From Tigriopus japonicus (taxonomy: Eukaryota > Arthropoda > Copepoda > Harpacticoida > Harpacticidae), in the NCBI GenBank assembly GCA_010645155.1, contig CM021321.1:6817232-6881231 (forward strand): 64,000 nucleotides of DNA. The letters run 5' to 3'. Under the pieces are notes generated by a model, which was given only the letters and a program-made list of their open reading frames with translations, was not told where the DNA came from and ran no database searches. Positions 1-13,700 of the stretch are shown here, piece after piece. Made by a program: the position numbers and the translations under genes. Position 1 is the stretch's first letter; each line of letters starts with the position of its first letter.

Positions 1-609
1 GGTCGGTGAACGACGACAAGGAACAATAGCAATGTTTTTGTTGCCTTTGGAACATGGTACTGGTTCCAAACGGCCAGGGGAACGTTCTTAATGATGCCAA
101 CACTCGCAACAGAACCCGCCATTCCTGAGATCCATCCATACACACGGGAATATTATGCCATCATTAGCATTTCAAACGACCCACAAACCAAAGGCCTGGA
201 TGGGATCGCCCACATTCGTCTCTATAGGAAAACATCATCAACGATCATGCTCAAATCCTGACGGATAAGGGACCAGTTCTTGGTAGATTCTAAGTCATAG
301 CAAACCTAACGATCAGACATCAGCGGGGTGCAACTTAGCATTATACCTCCTAAAATGTCAAATAAAAATCATCGAAATCGTAAATGTACTCGACATTTTA
401 GATCGAAAACTTCCCGTCTATTTTTGAAAACTGGGCAATGAAACAAAATTTGGCAAATAATTGGGCAAAACTAATCAAAAGTTTTTACACCTCTTTTTCA
501 AGGGATTTTTTTGTGCCTGAAATCTGCACCCCAAACATCAGATTCAGAATAGAAATAGCAAAATATACGTAGTAGCACCAAATCCTAAGTTGGTAAATTG
601 TAATGTTAC
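1..609. other. left edge, probably LRSAM1-like intron
   Basis: No exon could be supported here. The LRSAM1-like gene must continue leftward, because its SAM and RING domains are missing from the window, so this is most likely intron. GGAAC/GTTCC words are dense in the first 100 bases. Confidence 0.4.
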
Positions 610-3600
610 CTGAGGCCAGAGATCCGACCAGGGCGATTTTTTCCTTGTCCCTCAATTGCTGCATCTTCTTGACAGCTTCCTCGCGTTTGGACTCTTCAGC
701 CGCCAGATCCGTTAGTAACTTCTTCTTTCCAATCTGAACATTGGCAGCCAGGACCGCCTCCTTCTGTTGGGATTCCTCTCGGGCTCTTTCCATAGCCAAC
801 ATCTCTTTGATCTTGTCCTCCTGGAACAAACAAAAGAGAAGAAGACACGTGTCAGAAAGGGCGGAATGTAGGCCATTTTTGGCAGTTGGACCATCACGTT
901 GCAAAGACGTTCCCTGGATGGGATGATATCTACTATGGCTGATTTAGACACTGACATGGGATAACCTATAACGGAACAACTTGGGGACGGAGTCATTCAC
1001 CCCAGAAAAAGAGGGCACAACTCAATGCACATTTGAAGTGATCCCGGAATATGGGACACAACATTGATTGGAACCAAAGAAATGGGCTTTGAAGGAACAA
1101 GGCGTGGCGTAGAATGACTAGCAATGGACTATTCATGTACTTGTATTTTAAGGTTAATTTTGAACACACGTGGAAAAGGCCAGTTCTTTCTGTGGACCTG
1201 ACAGCTTTGAGACAAAATTGGTCTTTCGCAAGGTTTCGCGAGATTTATAATTAATGAGAACTTTTCAACTGAGCCAGGATTCAGGTGTTTAATCATGTCC
1301 CTTTTAGTGGTTGACTAGAACATTTCTAAAATAGGACATGGAAATAGGACTTCTCATCAAAAATGAAAGATGAAAGCCGTATCCAGGCCAAGTACTAATT
1401 TAACTTAGGGACGACTCATAATCGTTTGTTTTTTATTTCAAAAACCCCTGTAAAGCACATCGTCAATTTTTTTTGTTTTTTTGCTCGAGGGATGTGCCTT
1501 TTTTCAGCGATGTTTTAAGTCTCCCCAATTCCTTTTTTTACATCTCTCTCAACAATAAATGTCCACATTATCCGTGTTTACACCATAAGAATTAGCCTAA
1601 TTGATACTCATTTTACTTCTTTTTTTAGCCACCCTTAACTGGTGCTTTATTTATGCCTTCTTGAGATAAAATCATGAACGGAAAGTAATTTGAGAAGTCA
1701 CCCTGTACAGATCTTTGTGACATGAGCATTTATGTATTGTTGGTGACTGGAGATGCATGTTTTGATATTACCGATTGTGCCACTTTTGGAACCAGACTTC
1801 TCTCTAATCCATTGCACATGACGTTTGGTTAAAATCAATTACATTGACAATGGTAAGCAGTAACAACGAAAGGGAAACAAAGCTAAGGAATCAATATTCT
1901 GCTTGGACACGTGCCAAGCGTTCAAAGTGGATCAAGTTTGGTATGCACAATCGACCCAAGGGAGAAAAAGAGCACGATTTCGTTATGTTCTTCCGAACTG
2001 CTGGATTGTTTTCAGTTCAGTTAATGCTTGCCAATTTATGGCTCGGATTATAGCCTCTAGTACGGTCATTATTTACAACTTTGTCTTGATTTTCGATAGG
2101 ATAGGAAGAGCAACTTGTATTTACCTTGTTCTTTTCCATAGCCTGCAAGTTGGATTTGACAATTTGCTCGTAGGGATCCTCGTGGAATCCGTTGAGACAG
2201 CCGCCATTGGAGTTCTTCCCATTTTCTTCACTGGGAGGATGATAATCAGACGGTGAAATGTACTCAATATCACATTCTGTAAAATAGAATAACCATTCCA
2301 GCATGAATCAAGACATCTAGATCCTGCATTTAAACCTGATTCAAAGAACGTAGTTCATCCAATGCACGCTCGCTTTATCTGCAAAAGGCCTTGTTCCAAT
2401 AGTGGAATTCCAATAATGGTTGCTGAGCTCTAAGACAATATCGATAAGGAGTTAGGTATTTGTGAGGGTTTCTGGGTTTTGGGAGGACCGTAGTAAAATG
2501 AGCTAGTCAGATTCCAAGATGAGGGAAAACCATGAAACAACGTCTTTTCTCTGATAAGACTACAATTTGGGTTCCTCCTCCTCCTCTTCTTCTTTAGCTA
2601 GGTTTGAGTGATGTCATGCAGAAGACGATTAATCTTGATTTCGTTTTCACTCCAAGAAACATGACGGACACAAATATAAACCAGGGTGACCGACGGTCCG
2701 ATTTGTCTACTCTCTCAAAAGTGGAACAAACTAAACTTGCGGTAAAAGAATTATGGGTCCAATCTACAAAACGATTAAAAGTGATGAACGAGCTCGGACA
2801 AGCGATAACATCTGGCAGCCACAGTAAACAAAAGGGAAAAAAGGAAGGAAAAAACACTTCCATCTTCTTCTTTTTTTGCACCCTTGAAATAAGGCAAGAA
2901 AGGCCAAAAAGGAGAGGATTATTGTTCTATAAATATCAGAGACGGTTCCCACATATCGTGGTTCTTGTTCCATTTTCAGACACTCACGACCAAAAACATC
3001 AGCAACGTTGTATAGTATACAGTATATTCCAAAGACCTGTCAGAGGCATCAAAGGTTCCTTTGAAATGGACCTTTCAGGTTGAAGGTCCATTCATGTATG
3101 AGCCTTCCCCTACATTGAGGCAACATTTTGTAGTCCGTATTTGGAGATCTGACAATTGGGTCATTTTGCTTGATATACCAGAGGCTTTATTGTGCATTCA
3201 TATTCTTCATGAAGAAGTGTGCGTGTCCCAGTTTCGTCTATAGTGCAAGTGGATCAATCAGCGGATTGACGGGATTGGTCTTGATTTGATAAGAGAATGG
3301 CTCTTGATGGATGTACGTACGTACGTACGTACGAACGAACGAACGAGGGATTTCCTTTCTGTCAAGGCTAGAATCGTTCGCCAACATTGCGGTTAAACGC
3401 CATGACATAAAAGGTTGGACAACCGTAGAAAGGCCTTCAATGAAGTTTGAGTACACGAGGTCGTAAACACAGCAAAGTCAAGTTAAAGTTGGAACATTAC
3501 GGAGGATTGCGTCTTCCTCTTCGTGGACGTGAAAAATGTTTGCTCAAACTTGGTCTCAAAACTAACACGGCAAAACTGTTTTACTCTCAGCGCAGACAAA

Positions 3601-6600
3601 GCTCGGTGGACACAAGTATTTTTCATGAAAGTTTTCTCATCAATGGGATTAGTGGTGAACTCGGCTTTCAAAAGTAAAAATACCTCGGTGGAACTGAAAG
3701 TGACAGCTCTTCGATAGAAACAAACCGAAAGCGATAGAGGAGTTCAAGTCGGTTATAAAACATTCAACGTTGGATGCAAGAATACTCGGTGTAACAATAT
3801 TGTGCCGTTAATCGAAATATGCATGCAACGCATAAAGTCTCTTGATATGAAACAGTAATTGTACATATAGCAATATTTTTGATGCCGACCAACAGACATA
3901 TGTTTTGTGTTTGGGGTGGTATGCTTCAAGTTCACTTCATCAATACCTATCCACCTTTTTGGAGTTTTTTTAACGCTCTCGCAACTCTAAAATGACGCTA
4001 CATGAATGTTGATTTCTATGAAGTACAGATTCAATCAATATTCTATTTAAATCTATGCCCTAAGACGCTTTAAATACACTTGAAGGCAATATTGGTAGCA
4101 GGCTTGCAATGTGCCTTGGCGCAAACAAAACATTGGTATTTTTAAATCCAGCTTAGATTGTAGAAAGAACAATCATGGCTGAATTCAAACCTTTGACTCA
4201 CGTCCATCATTCAAAAGGTCAAACTTTTGCGTGACAATACCTTATACTACTCCTACCAAGCGTTTTCACTTATTGGGAAAATTTTGCCGTTGCAATTTGA
4301 GAGAAAAAGCCATAGAAAAAACAAGGACAAAGCACTAACGTAAGGCGAAACCCAATAGCCATGACAACCAACTCAGAAACTTTTTTATAATAGCAAGCTC
4401 CTCAATAGCCAACTATTAGCCCAATAGCCCAATAGCCAAAATTATGTACATTACATGCCTACCTTTACACAAATACTTCATAATGGCCTCTCTGCCTTGC
4501 TCGCAGATATTGGAAGGCGGGAATTGGAAGTTGGTCGCGTCCAGCTCGAGGACATGAATGGCTCGAGCCTGGCACAGATTCTTGGGCAGTTTGTTCAGTT
4601 TGGCATTGCTTCTCACATCCAGAGTATTGAGGTGATGCATAGCGCTCATGGAACTGGGTAACTCCTTCAGAGCGTTATGGGATACGTTCAGACTTTGAAG
4701 CTTCTTCAGCTGGCCAATGCTCTCGGGCAGTTTCTTGAGCTTGTTGTGATGAAGATACAAGACCTACAGGAAACAAGGCAGGCGGAATGAAGGCCGTGAA
4801 TTCAATTTTCTTTACGTCTCGACCAAAGACACGCGAGAAAAAAGCGAGGGAGAGAGAGAGGAAAAAAAGGAAGCCTCTCCCCCACTTAAACCCATAAATT
4901 AAGGGGCTCGGGAAGTAGGTAACGAAATAGCTCCGAGGGACCTTATCTCCAGCCTCGTCCTTTTTTCGACACTGCTAGAAGGTTGGTTTCCTTGAGCCAA
5001 TGGACGAAATTACGTTTCCATCCGAGGGGATAACGTATGGCATGAATGGTCGTTCCCTCGGGGTTTGTTTAAAAAATAAGTGCATTCGTGATGTACAAAA
5101 AGATCTCCTTCCTGTGGAACAAATCCAACTACACGGCTCACCTTCAGTTCCTTCAAGGATCCAATTTCTTCGGGGAGTTTCTCCAATAAATTGGATTGAA
5201 GATTCAAAACCTGGAGCACGGAGGCCATATCCGAAATGGTTCCACCTCCCGACAACAATGTCAGCTCATTGTTCTGCAATGGAACATTCCCAACATAAAT
5301 CACACGAACCCAGAGGCAAATATTATTGTATAAATTATGCACCTGCAAAAGTAGGGCATCTTTGCGAAGAACCTTGCATTTGGAGTAGACCCCGGGTGGA
5401 ACGTTCTTCAATCCACATTCGGAAATGTTATACACCGGTTCGGGGCTCTCTTGGGCCTGAAATGAAAATGGAGTGCCTTAGGAGAAATCATCAATCAAAA
5501 TGCTTTGGCCTTAGAGGCTTCCTTTGCAGTGGTTTCCGTGAAACATTTCATTGGGTTGAAAGGGCGACAAAGAAATCACTCGGGGGTAATTGAACTTGTA
5601 GCTGCAGTTCGAGTTTTTCGGAACAGGCGTTGGAAGTTCCATACCTTTTTTTTGATTGCCATGTATTGAAGGAGGCAAGAAAGAGAGAGAGAAAGAGAAC
5701 TTCTCAAGGAAAGAGGAATTGGCAAGAAGTTCCAAAAAAAGGCCGCCTTGGGTCCTAATCCAATTTTTGGCATTTCGAAGTTCTTTGTCCCTATTACTTT
5801 CCCCCGTCAGGATTAGGAACAAAGAAAGCTCTAGTAAGGGAGGAAGAAAAATGAAAAAGGAGAACCTTTTCCCAAAGGATCATCCACGAGGAAACGAGGA
5901 CTAGCCGCACATTTGAAAGATCTTTAGCCTCTTAATGATTCACGCTTTATTGCCATGTTAATGATCGTTTGGCGAAGTCTTAATGCCTCAAAGGCTTAAA
6001 ATACAACAATATTCCAGTTCAGCCAATATGAGGCTGAAAAAGGAAAGGTTCTGGGCATTCATTGCCTTTGAAATAGGCCCTCTATTATTAATGAAGCTTG
6101 GAAAGGTATTGGCAAGAAATTGCTCAATCTCAAAGGATCAAAGATTTTTGCTCAAGATGCGTCCAAAAGTTTCTCTTTGCCTGAATCAAAGCAGCCAAAA
6201 GTTTCTTTCTTTGAGCCTCGACCTAAAATTTCAAAAAAGGTCGCTCCTTGGAAAAATGGAACATAGAAGACCTTTCCATCATTTCAAAACTCATTCAAAC
6301 CGTCTTGGCCTTCCTTTTTGGTTCACAACGAAGCCATAGGATCTTTTTTGGAAATAGGTGCCAGGTTCAGTCTCTGCTGTCCATTCATTCAGATATCTGG
6401 ATGGAAGGGGACTTTCCAAAGATCCCTTTGATCTCTTCTTTGGACGTTTTTCGAGTTTTGTCAAGATCTGAACCAAGTTTGGGGTTTGAACCTCGAGCCT
6501 TTCATGTAAGGTAAGCACAGACTTGGAAGATGTATTATTTGAAGGCCATTGTAGTCCCTTTGATGCGCAAACTGAACCAATCAAATAGAAAGGAACACAC

Positions 6601-9600
6601 GCGAGCCTTGTGTATTAGTTTAGGAACAACATAGTGGACCAAATTCTTGACCAAGGCGATTGTGTGTTCAATAGCGAGGAGTGCATTTGTTATGCAAATA
6701 CTAGTGCATTGAGGGCTCTTCACAACCACGATTGAATACGAATTACGAATATATATGAGAGGAAAACATGGCCTTGAAGGCCAACTTTCCCGATTCAAAG
6801 TTTTCACAAGGGTTTCAGGGCCTTTGGCGTCGAGAAAGTCACCATGGTGTGATTTTGGCAGAACTCATTATTCGCGTCTGGAAAGCAAGGGACGCGTCAG
6901 AGCATGTCAAAGTCATTTCCATTTGAATAATGAGAATCTGGGGGGAACAGGAAGGGGGAACTGTGAGAAAGTTTGCCCCATATCGCATGAGCTAACCTTA
7001 ATGGACCGTATCTGAAATTAACATCATTATCTGCCGAGATAACCCCAACTCCAGACTGCATTTCTTCTAATCACGCAAGGGGACCTTTCTTTGAAGCACT
7101 CTCTCCTCCATTTATTTCTCTGCCTTCCAGAATACACCACATGGAAAAAGTGGGAAATGGCTTGGTTCGATCCCTGGTCAACCGTTTTAAGGGGACGTGT
7201 CCCTGTGAACCGATTTTTACAATCTTCCAGTTCCATACTGGCTAGATTGACCTCCAAGTTCCAATATCAAGAACAGACCTCAACCAATCTTTGCGTGGAT
7301 CCACCACACAGAGAAAAAAGAGAAAGAGAGCAAGAGGCAATCTCAATACTAAGCGGACACCTCTTCCATGAGGATCGAATCCATTCAAACTCGAATCGAT
7401 TAAATTGAGTACATCCCGGTTAGTTCCTGGTTAACATTTCAAATGGATTTTCATGTCAAAGCCATGAAAAGCAGAGGCTTAATTTTGGTCCAGAATAAGG
7501 AAAGAACCAAAATTGGAATTTACACGCTTCGACCAAGTGTTGGAGGTGTCCCAACTTGGACGGTCCGTGCACTTTATTTCGATGGACCGAATGGTGATGG
7601 TGAAGTGGGGAGGCGGATGGATTTCCAAGGCTCTCCTGAATTTTGAAGTGGATTTCCATTACATAGTAGTAGTACTACTGCTCCATTTTCCCCCTAGTGT
7701 AAGTTCGCCTTGGCTTAGATTGCTCTGCCGCTTGTTCGTTCGTGTTGGACGAGGGACTTTTTCCAATCTTTCTTTCCAAGCCTCTTTCCATTGCATGTCC
7801 CTCATTCAAGCTTTGGTCGTCGACAAGGATTGGAAACTGCTGGCTCGAAAAGATTTCTTTGACTGAGCTGAGTACCGAAAATAAATCCTGAACCTCTTGA
7901 CAGATATGTTTGTTGGTTCTCATTTCTCTCTGGCATTGTTTCAAAAAAAGGATATTGTTCCACTTCTCTTTACTCCAGAAATAAACATGTACGTATAGGA
8001 CTCATGATAATTCGAGACACAAGATCGGTCCGGGTGATAAAAAGTACCATCTTTTTAGTTCCAAAACTAGCGCTCGAGCTAGGGGGACCTAAAGAGGCTT
8101 TTTATTCAATTGCATTTCCACGCCTTTTATCTGCTCCATTGTCTACCACTCCTTCCTCATTGGAACGAACAATGAAACGTTGATCCCCTTCCCAAACCAA
8201 AGACAGAGAAGGAAAGAAAGAGTGAGAGAGAAACCCGTTCCACTTGCTTGCAAACGGGAACCAACCATCCGATGCGTTCGGCCTTGTTCCCAATCCGTCT
8301 CGTTCCCATACTTGAATGAATGGCTCACTTTAGGTGATCCCTGCGATGTTTTAACCAAAACGTTATCAGTTTCATATCAAATCGAAGGCAGATTGCCGAT
8401 GCTTGAAGATGGGTTGGGTTCGATCTAGCAGGAATGGTTCCAAAATTGCTACGATAATGGCAAAAATTTGGTGAAGACCCGCGGCCATAGAGAGCAATAT
8501 CTCATTTCTGTGAGAGAAACTGTCATCTCTGTGACAATCCAGGACCCTTCGCTACAAGAGCTCACTAGGGAAATCGCTCTCGTTTATGGAGACCAAATTG
8601 TTTGCCTCCCAAGAGCCTGAGAGCCATATAACTTTGGAACACACATTGATCCGACAATGAGGAACACTTGAGTAAAACTGAATCAATACTTTCACTAGAA
8701 AAGAACACTTTTTTTGAGAGAAGCTACATTATGATCTGATGAAACTGAGAGCAATCCAGACGTGATGTTGCCCCAAGGGGGTCATCCTTCTTTTTTTCTT
8801 CTATCCTTGGATCTTGGAACGAACGACAAAAAAGCGTCCGTCCCGGTTGAAAATGACTTCCAAGATAAAAATGTAATGAGATGGAACCAACTTGAGATGA
8901 CAGAGCACCACCATCCTTGGTGGATTGCTGGACCTGACTAAGACCTTAAGACCACTCCGAGGATGTCTACACTTCTCACACTCAATCCCCTTTCTAAATT
9001 GACAATGGTCCTTCAGGGATTCCAATCTCGAGTTCTCGGTTGAAGTCCTTCTGCAAAGTGGAAGAAACTCGATTCTGCCAAATTAAAATCAAGCTCCCAA
9101 AAAACCAAAACAAATGGCACGCACAACAAAAGTGTTCATGGTCGATTGGCTTTGGCCTATTCCCCGTTGTACCTTCTCCAACGATTCGTTCCACTTGGAA
9201 CATGAGGATTCTTTCACCCTCTAATACGTCCATCGTACATCTGCCTCTCGCCTTCTATCTGTTCCAAGGAAATTTATAGCATTCCTGTCCCACACATTTT
9301 GCGCTGAAGGCCGAACAATCGAATACCAACAAGAAAGAGGCCCAGGTTCATACTCGGTCTCTCTCTGTTCCACTCTCTGGAAACAAATGACTACTAGGCA
9401 AAAGACAGAACAAGAGAATAAGAAATGGAGTCGAGAGATAACGTGGTTCAAGGTAACGGAAGAAAATATCCCCTCCTTTGGCTTTTAGTGTTCCATCTCG
9501 TCTTCTCGTTCCATTTCTATCTTTTTCCTCTTTTGTCTTGACTTTAAGCAAAGTAAACAATGATCTGAACTCGCTTCAAGTAAGCTTGCGTTTCTGTGAT

Positions 9601-10738
9601 CTTCAGTACCAGAAGGGATGTGAAAGAATCGACCTTTTCATCAGCTCAACTCTTCCTTGAAAGAATTGAGCTCTAGGGCAGAAGATCAACCACTGAAAAT
9701 GGAACACACATTCGTCTAGCATCCTACTCGATTCTTTCCCTTTTGGACCAAAAAAAGTATCGTCAAGAATAGTGTGGCTCTCAAGGGCAAAGCTAATCAC
9801 AGACAATCATTGTTTATATATTCGATATTCTTGTTAGTTCCGTTTAGCCTTAGCTTCCTTATTCACGATCAATTTGTAACTAGGTTCGGAGCGAATGAGC
9901 AAAGGGAGCTGGCAAAGTTATGGTCCCAGTGAACTGCCAATGACAGGCAAGAGACTAAATGACATGCTGCGGAGTCCCCCTTGGAAATCATTACCCTGAA
10001 TGGCGACATTTTACGAGGCTGAGCCCCTTTTAAAGCCTCCTCAGTGGAACGCTTTACTAGATGACGAGCAACACACCAAGCGTCGGATGCCGTTTTTTTT
10101 TCATTGGTGCTCATGCAACATCTAACCACATCAACACAGTTCCAAGTTCAAGCTCGCAAATCGAGTGCGCCATTATTATGAGAAACTAGAATAAGAGCAT
10201 CCCCATCCAATTTTAGTGGCAGACTTGGAACCAACAGAACCCATCCATCATTGTCAGCGGGCTTTTTGAGGCAAGGCAAGTGAGACAGACTGCCACTTGG
10301 ATTGAAGACTCTGAGTTCAGGCTCCCTGACGGATTTGAAATTGCTGGTTGCTCTTGACAACCAGAATTGATTGCCATTTCATTCAATGTGCATGCATCGT
10401 AATATGGAACCAACAGCCTTGGAATGTCAGCCAGACCTTTTATCTCGGCTTTCAAAGACAGTTTCAAAGCATGCCCGGTCCAAAATTGTGGTTCAGCCTT
10501 GAGATCATTTTCCTTGCATTTACATATTGTTACTGCATCTTTTCAAAGAAACGTCAGGACGGTCGTCAAGTTAGAATGTTAGTGGTGTGAAAGACATCCA
10601 AAGGGAGCTTACCAAATATTGCCTGTGCTCCAATCTGGCTTTATAGTTGATCTTCTCTTTAGGCTTGGAGTCCACGATTGAACCATTGGAATCTTCATCT
10701 TTACTCGAGTTCTTCTTGTCCTTCTTCCAAAATGGCAT
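610..10738 (-). CDS. LRSAM1: LRSAM1-like E3 ubiquitin ligase, N-terminal half (partial)
   Basis: Leucine-rich-repeat plus coiled-coil part of an LRSAM1-type RING E3 ligase, a family that acts in endosomal sorting (TSG101 ubiquitination) and antibacterial autophagy. Exons on the minus strand: 10738-10613 (starts MPFWKKDKK), 5456-5343, 5273-5142, 4763-4463, 2276-2125 and 820-610. All have AG/GT borders and phases that join without a shift. Exon 2 carries ISECGLKNVPPGVYSKCKVL, matching the family's ISKCELSEIP segment. Exons 3-4 hold about five LRRs (VLNLQSNLLEKLPEEIGSL, LYLHHNKLKKLPESIGQL, LNVSHNALKELPSSM). Exon 5 gives CDIEYISPSDYHPP, matching the post-LRR EYxxPSxY of human LRSAM1. Exon 6 is charged coiled coil (MLAMERAREESQQKEA). 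About 346 of an expected ~720 residues are present; the rest of the coiled coil, SAM and RING lie off the left edge. The first intron is 5.2 kb. Confidence 0.87.
821..2124. other. LRSAM1-like intron 5
   Basis: AT-rich intronic sequence between two supported exons. No repeat family or nested gene recognised. Confidence 0.6.
2277..4462. other. LRSAM1-like intron 4
   Basis: Intronic. Holds an ACGT/ACGA microsatellite and, near 4404-4438, a short run of AATAGCC units. The open frames near 2.6-3.1 kb and 3.45-3.7 kb look like chance frames. Confidence 0.55.
3313..3346. repeat. ACGT/ACGA tetranucleotide microsatellite
   Basis: ACGT units change to ACGA units within 34 bases, inside an LRSAM1-like intron. 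Confidence 0.9.
5457..10612. other. LRSAM1-like intron 1
   Basis: A 5.2 kb intron separating the 42-codon first exon from the LRR exons. No nested gene is supported. It contains many GGAAC/GTTCC pentamers and some GA/CT-rich stretches. Confidence 0.6.
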
Positions 10739-13700
10739 GATGGGAGCAAAACAACTTGATCAGTAGATGCAGGTCCTCTCCTCAAACTCACCAGCCAAAC
10801 CAAATCATGCTTCGTACCTAGAGAGAGATGAAACAATAGTGGTCATTTGTCAAGAACAAAAGAGGACTACAAAAAACGTTTCCATTCTCTCTCTCCCTTC
10901 ATTTTGACCCTTCTTTGAGCCGTCTTTGGCCATAGCCGAAGGTCGAGGTTCAAACTTGAATGAGCTCAGTTTCACCCATTCCGTTGGCCAAGGTCGTTTC
11001 GATACGCCAAAAGAGGATCTTCATTCGAATCAGAGTTCCCATTTATCACGGCGAATTTAAACCCACTTGACAGACGCCAGAAGTATTTCTGTTTTAAATC
11101 AAAGGAAAGTTGTGATTAGGAATCCATGGTAATGGATGTGAGCTGTTGCGATTCTAGACTTAATAAAAGAGGGTTTTGGCATGCTTTTAAAGGAACCCTG
11201 AGTCCATGTCCGCCCATCTCTCGATCTTACTTTTTTGGAGCGAGATCCCTCTGGAGCTGTGACACCAGATATATTAGCCAACTTTGCCGTCATACATCAA
11301 AGGTTTTGGGGTGGACCATCTCAACAACGAACTTTTCCGCAAAGTTATCCATTTGTCGTGACAATAAACGTAATAAAAAATGTTGCCGAAGCAATTACGG
11401 TCATTCTAATGTAACAAGAAATCTAAATCCATACAGAGTCGGAAATATGCAAGAGAAGCTCAACAACATGTGCTCTTATCTGGTGGGATAAATGCATATG
11501 AGTTGTAGAGGCGATTGACCAGAACTAAGTAGACATCATTTTTTGGCACCATTAAAAAGGCCAGTCACATTAAAGGGGTCACTCACACACACAAGCGAGA
11601 GTCAGTTGGCTCTCAAGCTTTAAAGATATCCCCCCTTTTCTCCTTTTCGTTCCGTCTCTTTTCCCCTTTTCCTCCAAGTTAGTTTTTTTTTTTTTTTTTG
11701 AGAGTGCGTGTTCCACATTCTTCTTCAGAATAAAATCTTGCTTTTTTCGCTGACAGAAACTGGGAAAGATTTTCTCCGCGACTTTCAGGAACAAAAACAT
11801 CAAACATCGTCAAATTCACTTCTCGGCACAAATGGGTGGTGAGTGAATGTGTGCAAGGCGTCGGGAAAGATCCCAAATTGGAATCTCTCATTGATTGGAT
11901 CCATTCGACTGAGATGGGAGATTGGAAGGAGGGATCATGATGGTTGAGAACGAACCAAAAGCGGGAAAAAGCGTCATCTTCATCAACTTGGTATTACAGC
12001 TTATGTACATACATCTCTTTTTTCAACCAAGGGCTCTCAAGAGATTCTCGGGGGAAAACAGGTGATGTAGTCGTAACTCATATTTATGGAACACGTCTGG
12101 AAGAAGGTAGTTCGTTCCAATGCAGACTTTCTTCCTAACTATCACGAACTGAAATGAATTGTTCATTGTGAAGCTTGTTTTGGAAACAAACATTTCATCT
12201 TTTAGAGCAATGCCAGACACATTGCACCGTTTCAGAATTTACCATCCATTCCTCACGTGGCGAATGATTGGTATTCAATGCGCAACGCTGACGAAACAGC
12301 TGGTGCCAGGGAGCTTCCCGACTCTGTTCCAAACAACACAGATGCCGAGCATTTGAGGTGGCCGGCATATTTTGGTCCTTTGCCATGGTTTATACCAAAA
12401 TTGACGTTTCTGGACAATGTAATCCCACACATGTGGGAAGCTTCTAGTTCACAGTAATGTGGAATATGTATTGAAGCAAACACTCAAGGGTTTTGAGAAA
12501 GTCAGCTTTGGTACCAAATACGGATTTGGAAGATGTTAAGGAAACTTTCCAAAACTTCTTTCACATATCAGGTCGAAGAATCATTCTCAGTGTTGCCATG
12601 ATATGAAGTAATTTCCCTGTTTTGGGCCTATCTTGAGACATGGGACTTGTCCTGGGATTTCGAAAAAGACACACTCTGGCAACCCTAATTCTCGAACACA
12701 AAAGAAATTTCCCTTTTGCAAAATCAGCAGTTGGGCACAAAAGCCAATGAAAGACCATGGATTTCGCCTGAATGAGTGCAATTGGCTCAAAGGGAACTTG
12801 AGCTAAGGGGAATATTGACCTGGAAGAAGGGCGAATCCTTCATTCTTTGTCCATTTCCAATACCTCCTTTGGTGGTAGCACTTTTCTTCCTCTATAGGCT
12901 TCAAAATGCCTGGCAAGAGGGAAAGAACAAGTTGTTTATCTTAGTCGAGAGCCCGTGGAACTTTCCGATCTACGATGCAAGGTTCGGAGATAATGGGCTA
13001 TTTTTGTGCTCGGTCCAATCATCGTTTCGTCCACAGTTCTCGGATATTTTTTGTTCCTACCGAAGCACTCGAGAAGAGATGATGAAAGGCCTTTCTTTCA
13101 TCACGACACGGAGAAATGAGATACACATCAAATGGGTATCTATCACACACAGCCTCCATGCCTTTTCTAATAGAAGCAACGGTTTGAGTGTAGCCTCATT
13201 AAATCTTGTTGGAACGTCTTTCTGGTGGGTGATCCAAGTACCCATGACGAGGTATACCGTTGGGCTTGTTCGGGAAACTAATTGGAACAGAAGCCAATAA
13301 TGGAATGGTTGGTTCGGCCAACGATTGCTCTCTTCGTTTGAGCAGCTGCCTAGAGCTTTCCTTATTGAAATGGGAACAAAAAACTTGTTTTGACATTGAC
13401 AAGACAGCGACTCTTCCTGAAATTCTCCAGCTCCTTGAGATTAAAAACAACGACTTTTGGAACACTTCAAAGTCAGACCGAGCACAAGGGGAACAAGAAA
13501 CAAGTGTAAAAACTGGAACATCCCCAACCTCCTGATTGGTCTACTTTCACTTCCAACACATAGAACGTCACGTGGAACATTTTTCACCGATAGCGAAAGT
13601 TGCTCCTCTTCATTCTTTAGACGGGTCAACTTGATGTATATTTTAGTTTAAGGGAGAACATTTGGTCATTCAAGGTCGAAACTTCTGAGTCAATTCTTAA

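Noticed and set aside
5000..5593. 197-codon plus-strand frame
   Set aside because: It is antisense to two LRSAM1-like LRR exons that have correct splice borders and clear homology.
11126..11491. 121-codon plus-strand frame as a gene
   Set aside because: No recognisable domain, no splice or promoter support, and composition like the surrounding noncoding sequence.
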